From NCBI GenBank assembly GCA_013365365.1, contig JABVXU010000550.1:1-35425 (forward strand): DNA of 35,425 bases. The letters run 5' to 3'. The position numbers and the translations under genes were made by a program. Source of the stretch: Cruorifilaria tuberocauda. Taxonomy: Eukaryota; Nematoda; Chromadorea; Rhabditida; Onchocercidae. Positions within the stretch are counted from its first letter, which is position 1. Every line of letters starts with the position of its first letter. Under the pieces are notes generated by a model that saw only the letters and a program-made list of their open reading frames with translations, was not told the origin of the DNA and ran no database searches. Positions 23,901 through 33,078 of this stretch are shown here, piece by piece.

Positions 23901-26900
23901 CGAAGTGGTCTAATGATTGGAAACCTATTTTTTCAATAAACCTAAATATAGCTATAGTTCTTCAGCAGGTTCAAGTACAATATCATGATCAGCATACTAC
24001 TTCACTGTATATTCGGGTATTCGATGTAAATTATTTTCACAACAAATATTCAAGTGGATGCTTTAGTTTGCACAAAAGACTATTTGACTTTTAGATAATA
24101 TGAAAGTACATGGTCAGTTGCCTCTCTTCCTGTTCATCATCATCATTTCTATGTTCATCTTCATTCATTTCAACGATCGGTATCGTTTTCTCTTCTTCCT
24201 CTTCTTCTGTGCTGCAATAATAAATTTTTTAAGATCACAATTCCCTCAAGTATAGAATTTCTTGAACTTAAAAGGCTTTACTGTCTGCACGAAATAAAAA
24301 AAGAGCAAGTCTATTAAATGTATACCGTTGTATTCGACGCCACTTGGGTACCCAAGGCTTCTTTGGTGCTGATTGTGTTATAGCACCACGTGGCTTCCTT
24401 TTCTGTACTGTAGCGCGATCGACACGTTTTAGCATAACACCAAACTGACTGCTCGGCGTGTGCTGCTGCAAGCTGCCGGCGATGGTTATGCTATTACCGT
24501 TTGACAAAACATTTTTCAGTCGTGGGATCATAACTGGCAAGTGATTTGCGGAGACGTGACGCAATACAGCAAAAGCAGAAACGGGTGTAGGTAATGTGGC
24601 AACAGTATCAATTGGTTTTGGTATACGAGCACGAATAAAACAAGATACTGGCGTTGTAGTGGACAAAGTTCCGTTGCGCAGTTTTGGAGGATTCCATATG
24701 GTACCTGTTGCTAGCTTTCGTTCGTCATGCACATTCCAAGCTGGAATTTTTGCCTGAGGTTTGGGAATACGCTGAGTACGTCGGTATGCGTTAATCAGCT
24801 CTCTATCAACAATGTCACTGTTTCGTTCTGCAATTGTTCCACTATCATGACATTTTTCTTTTTCGACAGATGTAGTTTGTGTTGCTCCTGTTGGTCGATC
24901 CTTCGAGCTCTTGTCTATTCTCATTCCAGATATCTTTTTTTTTGCTTTCTTCTTCACCACTGGTAAAATTGAGGAAATCTGCTCGGAAGAAGTTTCTAAG
25001 CTTGTTGTGCTTTTATTTGACAACTTCAGTGGGTCTTCATTGATTCTATGAACGAAGGATGTATTCGATTCCAGTCCCACGCTGGTTCTGTTAAAATCAA
25101 TACGCCTCAGATGCTCTCGTACCAGGCGTATATCAATACTTGCATTATGCTCAAATTCTGTCATCTCGTTACTTCCATTTCTAGTGATTGAGCGGAGTGT
25201 TTTCTGACAGTATTTAGTTGTTACTGTGGTAAAATTCTGCAGTTTTTTTTGAGTTTTCTTCAGTTCAGTACATTCTTTTTTTTTCAATACTGATTGCTTA
25301 TTCGTTTTAAGCAGTTCTTCACGCTCATACTTTTTGTCATCTGCCATTTTTTTAACCACTACTAATTTAGTGATTTTCATTTTCTGTGTTCTAAGTGGCG
25401 CTATCATAACTATTCCTGAATGAGGTAATTTTGACTTCAGACATAGATTTTTTGAAACAGTCACCTGCTTACTGCTACCAGAAAATTCTCGTGCTTGATT
25501 CGGTGTTGTTTTTTTCGTATGTAACACTGAAACTAAACTAGCGCTTTCTTCCGGTGCTTTCAATTTCTCTGCAGATTGCTTCATCAGAAGTGGAAATTCG
25601 GAACGCTTCTTGGTTTTATTCAAATCTACAACATCTTTTCTAATTTCTGTCATTTTGGTTTCACTCACAACCACTTCGCCTTTCTTTCGTGTTCGAAAAT
25701 TGCTCGTCTTTTCTATATTCTGCAACTCTGGGAACATTTTCACATTGCATGACAGCTTTTCCGTCTTCGCAAACAAGAAAGTATGAATAGAATCACTTTT
25801 ACTACATTTTAATTTTAGTTCCTTTTTTGTCTTGTCCAAAAATTTCTTGCCGGAGACAACAATATTTTTCTGTTTGACAGTTGCGCAACGTGCTATTGAT
25901 AAGATAATCGTTTTATCGCAGCAGCGAAATTTGTTTATAAAATAACAGCACACATCTACTGTCTCACATCTTGGCTTCAATATATAGTGCTTTTTGGCCA
26001 TTTCTGCTTCATCAAATTTCATAGTGCTTGATGAAATCAATGTTAACTTTTCTAATACTGCTGGGACCTCCATTTTGTGATCTTGATTTACTACTTTATT
26101 TCTAGTGAGGAAATCCTCACTCGACTTTACGGTTGGGCAGATTTGATTTACATTTTTGACTCCATCCACTCGGCCAGCAACCATTTGTTGTCCTTTATTG
26201 TAGTTTTTTTTTGAATTTCTTGTTATGCTAGAATTTATCGTTTCTTCACGTGCTTTTTTTTCAAGCGTTATCCTCATATCCATATGTAGCCAACAATGTT
26301 GCGGTCTTCTGATTATCACTTTCAAGCACACATTCTTATGCTTCTTTGCCTTCACGATATTAACTTTTACCGATTTTACGGAAGTTATTTCCTGCTTTTT
26401 GGATGTATCTGTAACCATGAAATGTCGTGAATTAAGCTCTTGCAGTTTAGGACTCCCTTTTAGGTCGTTTTCTGAGTCAACATCCACTGATAATCCAGAA
26501 TCAGATGCGTTTGATATACAACGTTGTTGAAAAGGCCTTGAAGTATTTAATCTTCCAGCATTTTTGGACAAAAGTGGATCAGAAACATCCACTGTGTTTC
26601 GTTCTTCAATTTTCGGCTCGCGATTCATTTTTTGACGCCAGTTACGCAAATAATTGATTTCGTCTTCGAGCACTAAACCTCGAGATTTAAGCAGCTCATC
26701 AACGACCTGATGAGCTTGAAGAAGACGTTTCATGTATTCTAATCCAGATATCCCCTCTTGTGAGTTACGACAGCCATTTTTACTATGTTCATTGGAAATT
26801 TTATGTGAAATTGCAGGCGTTGATAATTCATAGTTAAAACTGTCCCCTTGCTTTGTATAACTTGTTTGAGCCCTTGCGATAGCATATTCATCGTTAGCAA

Positions 26901-27988
26901 AGCTAGTAAGACTATTTTGTCCCAAACCGGAAGGCTTCATTGAAAACGGCACTGTGATACTTTTTGCTGTAAAACCACGATTGGTGGTGTCCATAAAACT
27001 AGACTGTGATATGCTTAGAGCGACATCGAAATTTGTTTGTTCTTTCATAGGGAATCGTTTTGATCTGTTTTCCACATGTAACAATTTAAAGTCATGTGAC
27101 CTATGGCGAGCCAATCTATTTCTTGATCCATCGAAACTGCTTACTTTCTGTTCTATGTGATCATTTACTGTAGCTAGACCGTCCTTGTATATTTGAGTAG
27201 AATATTTGCCTTTCATAGCCATATTGAAATGCACATTTGTGCTCATATATGGTGAAGTAATTCCAATTTTTCGCAATGGTACCTTCTCGTGCATTATAAT
27301 GGGTCCTGCAACTTCATTGGTAGTATCTCCACAAAGAGAAAGAAAATGTTCACAGAAATGTTTGGTTTGAAGTAACACCATAGTTATCACTGATATTATT
27401 ACGGCTCCAGTGGTACCTGTATGAAAGCATTAAAAGCTGATGCAGTTGGAGCTATAGTTGGAGCAGTTGCTCCGGTTTCGTTAAATATACACTGTACAGG
27501 TGGAATAGTTGATAAGTTGATAAGCTGAAGTGATGATAAGCTTCCTTTTTTTGCTGAATGTGATCCATATATGCGAATTAGGATTAGCAGAATCTACTGT
27601 TTATAAACATTAAACTGTAGAAGAAATGGTTTTATATATGATTTTGAATGTCAATTGGACAAGTACAATTATAATGACTGTGACCCGGATCAAGACTGCT
27701 CCTACGTATCGAATTTCCGTAACAATAAGACAAGTTTGATGATAACCGATACAGGTAAGATCGATAACTGCAGTGGTATGAAGCGTGTATGACAGGTATC
27801 GACACATACAAGAGGCAAATCACATGACCGTTTCACCTGGCATATTTCTGTATCCAAGACAAATCGCTCTGTATTAAAAGATGAGACAAATAGATCATTC
27901 AGAAAATAATTTCTAGAACTTTCCGCTCCAGATTACTATGAAATGTATCAGTTAAATGCACTTACTATTGTTCCTCCTCGTCGGACAT
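20962..27988 (-). CDS. tnt-3: Muscle troponin T, 11 exons, 365 residues
   Basis: Troponin T anchors the Ca2+-sensitive troponin complex to tropomyosin on muscle thin filaments. Exons in reading order: 27988-27966, 24211-24110, 23847-23778, 23640-23437, 23329-23156, 22889-22686, 22508-22416, 21918-21838, 21607-21524, 21445-21410 and 20988-20962; all phases agree. The N-terminus is MSDEEEQYTEEEEEE, the classic acidic troponin T start. [10 protein letters not shown] (about 55-65) leads into a long charged helix, the tropomyosin-binding part. [28 protein letters not shown] and [19 protein letters not shown] follow, then [20 protein letters not shown] and [10 protein letters not shown]. The tail has PPPP and ends EENEEEEE, like the acidic C-terminal extension of invertebrate troponin T. 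Exon 1 has a perfect GTAAGT donor, and TTTCAG at 28034-28039 may be its trans-splice acceptor. An alternative GC donor exists for exon 2. The paralogue name rests on remembered synteny. Confidence 0.94.
22235..22330. repeat. Short tandem direct repeat in a troponin T intron
   Basis: Two copies of about 33 bases (22235-22267 and 22272-22305) share TTTTTAAATAA(C/G)TGTTTGG then ATAGACACTGA. A shorter third unit, CATAGACACTGA, follows at about 22311. The array sits in the intron between troponin T exons 7 and 8. Confidence 0.85.
24268..27381 (-). CDS. Giant single-exon reading frame inside troponin T intron 1
   Basis: More than 1000 codons are open on the troponin T strand, far beyond chance in AT-rich DNA. 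I recognise no domain. From the Met at 27381, residues about 214-255 form a likely helix ([20 protein letters not shown], then [13 protein letters not shown]). The middle is Lys/Ser/Thr-rich and probably disordered. The last 140 residues are basic and Pro-rich ([45 protein letters not shown]). A 3' splice site (TTTCATACAG) lies 35 bases upstream of this Met and suggests its own trans-spliced or alternative 5' end. A GTATAC donor after 24326 leaves two bases (CG) and fits the phase of troponin T exon 2 at 24211, giving WRRIQ-R-TEEEEEE and a protein of about 1376 residues. Otherwise it stops at 24268 as a nested gene. The short troponin T exon 1 cannot splice to the 27416 acceptor, because that makes a stop. 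Confidence 0.85.
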   Translation of the reverse strand: MVLLQTKHFCEHFLSLCGDTTNEVAGPIIMHEKVPLRKIGITSPYMSTNVHFNMAMKGKYSTQIYKDGLATVNDHIEQKVSSFDGSRNRLARHRSHDFKLLHVENRSKRFPMKEQTNFDVALSISQSSFMDTTNRGFTAKSITVPFSMKPSGLGQNSLTSFANDEYAIARAQTSYTKQGDSFNYELSTPAISHKISNEHSKNGCRNSQEGISGLEYMKRLLQAHQVVDELLKSRGLVLEDEINYLRNWRQKMNREPKIEERNTVDVSDPLLSKNAGRLNTSRPFQQRCISNASDSGLSVDVDSENDLKGSPKLQELNSRHFMVTDTSKKQEITSVKSVKVNIVKAKKHKNVCLKVIIRRPQHCWLHMDMRITLEKKAREETINSSITRNSKKNYNKGQQMVAGRVDGVKNVNQICPTVKSSEDFLTRNKVVNQDHKMEVPAVLEKLTLISSSTMKFDEAEMAKKHYILKPRCETVDVCCYFINKFRCCDKTIILSIARCATVKQKNIVVSGKKFLDKTKKELKLKCSKSDSIHTFLFAKTEKLSCNVKMFPELQNIEKTSNFRTRKKGEVVVSETKMTEIRKDVVDLNKTKKRSEFPLLMKQSAEKLKAPEESASLVSVLHTKKTTPNQAREFSGSSKQVTVSKNLCLKSKLPHSGIVMIAPLRTQKMKITKLVVVKKMADDKKYEREELLKTNKQSVLKKKECTELKKTQKKLQNFTTVTTKYCQKTLRSITRNGSNEMTEFEHNASIDIRLVREHLRRIDFNRTSVGLESNTSFVHRINEDPLKLSNKSTTSLETSSEQISSILPVVKKKAKKKISGMRIDKSSKDRPTGATQTTSVEKEKCHDSGTIAERNSDIVDRELINAYRRTQRIPKPQAKIPAWNVHDERKLATGTIWNPPKLRNGTLSTTTPVSCFIRARIPKPIDTVATLPTPVSAFAVLRHVSANHLPVMIPRLKNVLSNGNSITIAGSLQQHTPSSQFGVMLKRVDRATVQKRKPRGAITQSAPKKPWVPKWRRIQRYTFNRLALFLFRADSKAF
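27394..27792 (+). CDS. Possible small Cys-rich gene antisense in troponin T intron 1
   Basis: Two nearby + strand frames read like protein. Frame 27394-27528 gives [20 protein letters not shown] and more. Frame 27607-27792 gives a five-cysteine segment ([36 protein letters not shown]) ending in TGA. A TGTAG acceptor at 27620 could start the second piece, and a GTAAGA donor lies at about 27753. I could not join the pieces with confident splice sites, and parts of the - strand are also open here. Treat it as a candidate only; the family is unknown. Confidence 0.25.
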
Positions 27989-29670
27989 CTTGCTTTATGC
28001 TACTTGCAGTAATGGAGGGTAGCGTGAAGCAAACTGAAACTATGGCTGGTATGTTGCACAAATAATCAGTAGGAAAGTAATGAAGGATATATGAAAGGTG
28101 AAGCTGGAAATATTTCGTTGCATGCATTGAAACTAATACCTCATATTCGACTGTAAACTTAATTTCGAGTTTTCTGCATGTCTTTTCTTACTTCTAGTTC
28201 ACTAACTTAATATCGAATGATTAAGTGAATATATCTAGAAATCTAAAATATTGATAAATCATGACGTGAAAGTAATCTCTGAGTTATATATTGAGAGGTG
28301 AGACAGAGTGGGAAAAAAGTATCTAGAAAATATTTCGAAAAATTTTTGGAAATTAAGTTTAAGAAACATATTCATTAAAATTATGACTTTTGAATACTGT
28401 CTTCAAAATAGTGCAAAAAATACTAAAAAAGTCAAATCAGAGTTTCAAAGCGAACTCATTTATGTGATTTTGAAACTCGCCATCTTATGTTTGGCCGCAG
28501 CAACAAAATCAAAGAAGAAACTGGTTGCTTCCGGCATTAATTCATTATTATAGGATTTTAAATATCCCTCACGGTGGGAGGTATTATGCAGCAGCAGTCA
28601 CTCATATCTGGAGATCAAAATTATTCTCGCGGAGGTAAAAAATTGATGCCCACGTAAATGACAACTTTCTTTCACTTTGAATGAACATATATCACAAATT
28701 TGTATATTCAATTTCTGGTCTTTTTGGTCCAGTAAGAAAAATGAGCTAATTGAGTAAATTAGAGATGGTTTGTTAATCTTTTACTTTAAAACTGAACTGT
28801 GGTATGGTTGTATACAAAGTTTTTGAGGATTATACATCAATCTTTTAAAGTTTATAAAAAAATAAGAGAAGGAACAGAGCAGAAGCATGATGATTGTTTT
28901 ACCTGATAAAATTCGATGATCGAGACGGAGACTGCTCAGATGTCGCTGCGCTGCTACTACTGTTTTCTCCAGCAATACAAATCTCCACTACATCTGTACA
29001 GTTTTGCAAGAGCAGAACTCTTAACATAGTCACTCCTACTTTTTTTTTGTCAGAGATATATAAATAAAGTGTGAGAAGGGCGAAAAATCTGACTAAGCAA
29101 TAAGCCAGTTTGTAACTTAAAAGCAAAAAATTGTCAATAAAAAGTATTATCAGAAGAGTGGTTTTCAGACACTAAAAAATTTTCTGGGAGAGGTAAATTT
29201 TAGTGATCAGCAAGCGCAATATATGATATGACAAGAAAATGAGGGAAAAGAGTGAGTAGCGGGGCGGAAAAAAGTATGATCAAAAACTGATTGATCTTCA
29301 ATATAGACGCATATTTTTGAAATATTTTTTACTGACTCTTTCTTGATATTATCTTATTTTCACTGAATGGAATCAAGAGAATAAGTTGATAGTTATAAAA
29401 TTTGTAGTTTTTCGCTATTCTACCTTGTGCCACTTAAAGAACACTTTAATATATATGACCATTCTTTTATATGCTGAAAATTGAACTCGGTCTAACTTGG
29501 TTATTAAATAACAGGACGGCTGGACAATTAATTCGGAACTACTCGGATGAGTTGGGGAAGCAACTGGGAAAGAGATGATGAAATATATGGAGGATAGCAG
29601 ATTAACCATAATTCAATCGTTATGTCGCTATCTAGCTCTCCCGAATTGATGCTATCAAACAAATAAAAAT

Positions 29671-29719
29671 AAAAAATATCAAACAAAAAAGTGAATTAGT
29701 TGTATATGCAATGTCTCAA
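29671..29719. repeat. 49-base direct repeat, copy 1, fused to a palindrome
   Basis: Matches 30007-30055 at 47 of 49 bases in the same orientation. Its right end runs into a near-perfect inverted repeat (29716-29737, two 10-base arms around TT). The second copy lacks this palindrome. Confidence 0.9.
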
Positions 29720-29737
29720 GTGAGCTTGCTCACTTGA
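29716..29737. repeat. Inverted repeat TCAAGTGAGC / GCTCACTTGA
   Basis: Two perfectly complementary 10-base arms are separated by two bases. It is too tight to be a normal hairpin loop and is more likely a cruciform-prone palindrome or the junction of a rearrangement. Confidence 0.85.
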
Positions 29738-30006
29738 AGGTGGGACAGGAAAGTGAAGAAATTGTGCTGTACTAAACGAAAATCCTTAATGCAATCAACC
29801 ATGACAGTTTAACCTGTTATCATCAACTATCTTCTTATTTACTGTTAATTGTGCTGAATGATTTGACTTCATTATCTTCAAATTCCATTTGTCTTTGGAC
29901 TTCATTGCTTGAATGCTACCAATATATTTTGCATCTACACTAATACGTTTAACGTTCACATGTTTTACGTCATGCTATTCCTACTCTAATTGAAGTTAAC
30001 AGCTTT

Positions 30007-30055
30007 AAAAAATATCAAACAAAAAAGTGAATTAGTTGTATATGCAATAGCTCAA
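30007..30055. repeat. 49-base direct repeat, copy 2
   Basis: Same orientation as copy 1, 336 bases to the right, with two differences near its right end. No target-site duplication or coding content was seen around it. Confidence 0.9.
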
Positions 30056-30308
30056 CATACAGCGTTAGCTTAAGAATAGAAAATAATAATAAAAAATGTA
30101 ATTTACTCGTTCATTAATTATTTAGATAGTGCAAATATCTCGAAAAAGAGAAATCAAAAGCGCTGACTATTAAAACGAAGTTATGAAAAGCCTTTGATTT
30201 TTGGTCAAAAACCGTGCTAAATGATTTAACTTCAGGTAAGTAATTTCATTTAAATGGCAGTTCCATTGAAAGGAATAGAACTACCTATTTTCTTCCAATA
30301 AAAGAAGG

Positions 30309-31544
30309 TTTCAAGATCTTTTGAAGCGCTATGGCAGCACTTTGATAATCAGAAGTTACAAGAATGGAAAGAATTCAGTAACATTCAACAGACAAATATT
30401 TATCACATTTCTAGAGCAGCAGCTAATCACAAAAAAATTTCATTGGTCAGTTGCTAATTGGAATTCCCAGAACTCTCAAAAATGTCCCATACAGGTAAAT
30501 TAATTTTATTCAGACGAAAAAAGTGCGGAAAACTTAAAAAATTTGTGACAAAATGGTTGGGGAGTGGTTAACTGAAAGTAATGGAAAGGTGTTTCTTTTT
30601 GAAAGTTTTATGCGTTATTGTAAGAGCCTTTTATTACATCCGGCTTTTCGCAAAAGAAATTTATCTTTATTACTTAATTTTACACTTAAAATATTTAAAT
30701 GAAAATGTAGGGAAAATTCTAAATTTTCAATGAATTAACAAAGTACCACTTCCGTTAAGCGCCGCTGGTACTGAATTTGTCCATACATGGGAAATGTATT
30801 CAATGACAGTTTAAAGATGTTCAGGAAAATGCGAAACAGTTGTTAGTCAGAATGAGTTTGGCGTTATCATTTTGTTATTCAGGTTTTTTTATATCAAATT
30901 TTTGAGAACTTTTCATGGTGCTTATCTTTGCCTTAGAAAAAATTGTCATTTTTTGTTTGTTTAATGTAAAATTTCTGATTTAGTTATGTGTGTTTGTTTA
31001 TATAAACATATGTGTGATGCAGTCACTTATTTAATTACTGACGAAGTTTTTATCTGAAGTGTTTGTAAAGAATTAAAAGTCTCTTATCTCATCAAGCATA
31101 AAATGAAATGTAGGAGAGATCTATGAAAATTTTCAATTACTGTGAACAGAAAAATGGTGGAAAGAAAGGTCAGTACGTCTATAAGTTTTACAGAAAAGCC
31201 AGTGAGCGCAGACCTTAATTCTATTTATAGTCGAGTCAAGCTTTTTTTTTGCTTTGTTGTTAAAATGAATTGTTAAAGTCATGCTTCATTTTTCTTCCAG
31301 ACGGAAATTCTTGAAGATTTGGAACAAAATTTCAGGTAAATGATAAAATTTACAAATGAAAACTAACGATTTTGTTCCTTCTACAAGGTTCGAAGATTTA
31401 CGCAATTATTCTGCGAAATCATTCTTCAAAGGCACATCTAAAATATTGCCACAGAAGTATTTTTTTCAAAATGAAGTAATGAAAGAAGAAAAAACGATGG
31501 GTTTGGAAAAAATGACAGAAAGCAAAAAAGATATAGGAGATTGA
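30309..31544 (+). CDS. Probable small gene of unknown function, last three exons
   Basis: The product is not recognised. Exon A (about 30309-30495) encodes FQDLLKRYGSTLIIRSYKNG and more, and ends at a CAG/GTAAAT donor in phase 0. Exon B (31301-31335) follows TTTTTCTTCCAG and encodes TEILEDLEQNF. It is joined through a 52-base intron to exon C (31388-31544), which encodes RFEDLRNYSAKSFFKG and a Lys/Glu-rich end. All three phases agree. AATAAA lies ten bases after the stop (31554-31559), a good sign of a true 3' end. The start exon is not found: an ATG frame at about 31124 does not join in phase. Exons B and C are firmer than A. Confidence 0.42.
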
Positions 31545-33072
31545 AGAAACATAAATAAAATAAGATGAGATTGTCGAGATGTGTTAGAGTGCACACAATA
31601 TGAAATGTATTACTCTGTTTTATCATTGAAAACATGAGCCATAGAGGATTGATCTAAAACAGCTGTTAGACTTCTCTAATCATCGTACCATTATCTTCAA
31701 AACAGAAAAAAAGAAATAGCACAGTTTCTAACAACAATTTACTAAGCCAGTAATCAGATCAAAGTAATAAAATAGAAAGTTTTCGAAGCGATCAAGCGAA
31801 CAAATGGGCTAATAAAAATGGAAGTAACTATAATAGCATAAATTTTCATAATAAAGATTAGATCAAGAAAATCAGAAGTACGATGCTTAGATCCAATTGC
31901 CTTTTGCATGGCCAATGATCGAATAAAATAGACAGTCGTTGGAAAAACGTGAACAGGTGAGGAATTATCGTTGAAAGATGTAAAACATTTTATGTATATA
32001 GCGAATTTTTTACCTGAGAATGTTCTCGTATCGAACATCATATTATGCGCACTCAGGAACTAAAACGTAACCGCAGTTATGTGCATCCACGTTACACTGA
32101 AATTTCAAATTCAATAAGATGTGTAAAAAGCACTGAAGAAAAATCAACGAACATTCTCATCATTGTACAGCGGCAATTCCCAATTATAATTTACTATTTG
32201 AATAAATAAAAAATTAGGAGTTTCATCAAGTAATTGAAATGAATGAACTTAATATAAAGATTGGACACTTCTTAAATAATTCAACATTCAAGGTTTCAAG
32301 TAAGCTTTTTATTCAGAAGAAAAACACAGGCCTACCGCTGGACAGCTGTGAGTGACGAGTGTAAGTGATCACATCACATAGTGGTGAATCAAGAGGTAGG
32401 ATGAAAGAAAGAGATTGGCTGCTGATCATTCAAACTACTTAGTCCTTGCTTAATGCTTTTACATCATGCTCCTCCATATAGCTAAGTCGTTCTGAATTTT
32501 TATAAACATCAGATCCGAGTTTAAGGGCAATAAATGATGAAGATGGAAATGAATTTGCTTTCATGTGCAGGACTAATATGTTCCTGTTTCTTCGCTTATG
32601 ATTTTGATAAAACATTTTTTCATCCACAAATCAGTAAACATTCAAAAAAATCAAAACATCAATTACGATTAGGTCATTAGCTTCGAGTGAAACAAATTAT
32701 TTATTTAAAATAATTTTAACGTCCCCTCTCATTGCAAACAATGATAGCCTTCCTCCTCTATTAATCTCTTTTCTAGATCCCTGGTACACATGGTGCAACT
32801 TATGTTGGATACATTAGAGGCTCAGTTCGTCAGTTCGCAACAGCAGTTTTCTTTATTGAACATACATATCCGAACTCTATTATGTTTTTCTTTTTCCTCA
32901 GTGATTTTCAAGACTTAATATTAAAAGTTCCCTTTTATTTAGTGTGAGTTTATTGAATAACTCTGATTTACTATATTACGGAAATAAAAGTCAAAAGCGA
33001 ATCATTTAATGCGAACAAAAAAATATCAGCTTCTTTATTTTTTAGTTTTCAGCTTTATTTTTTATTTTTTAG
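31545..33072. other. Gap with one exon-like segment
   Basis: No clear gene. One segment, 32777-32943 (+), follows a strong pyrimidine-rich TTTTCTAG and ends at a GTGAGT donor. It encodes a hydrophobic 55-residue stretch beginning IPGTHGATYVGYIRGS. It does not join in phase to the next gene. The final bases (to 33072) end in a TTTTTTTAG acceptor just before the next start codon. Confidence 0.4.
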
Positions 33073-33078
33073 TGAAGG

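Larger units (their letters stand above)
27989..30308. other. Troponin T upstream region
   Basis: This covers the troponin T 5' UTR and promoter side. On the - strand, 28903-29026 is a possible exon (MLRVLLLQN start, Ser-rich end) with a CAG/GTAAAA donor. It cannot be joined in phase to troponin T exon 1 or to the giant exon, so it may be untranslated or belong to an unseen isoform. A + strand frame at 28308-28550 looks like chance. The first copy of a 49-base direct repeat lies at 29671-29719 and the second at 30007-30055. Confidence 0.45.

Noticed and set aside
24268..24325. The last 19 codons of the giant frame as its natural C-terminus
   Set aside because: Not excluded, but they follow a donor in perfect phase with troponin T exon 2 and read as Phe/Leu-rich intron sequence, so splicing is preferred.
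28541..28635. + strand exon-like segment (ILNIPHGGRYYAAAVTHIW)
   Set aside because: It has an acceptor and a donor, but a second frame is open too, and no neighbouring exon fits.
28781..29126. - strand Ser-rich frames as N-terminus of troponin T or of the giant exon
   Set aside because: Joining to troponin T exon 1 meets a stop. Joining to 27416 is in phase only in a frame without a Met.
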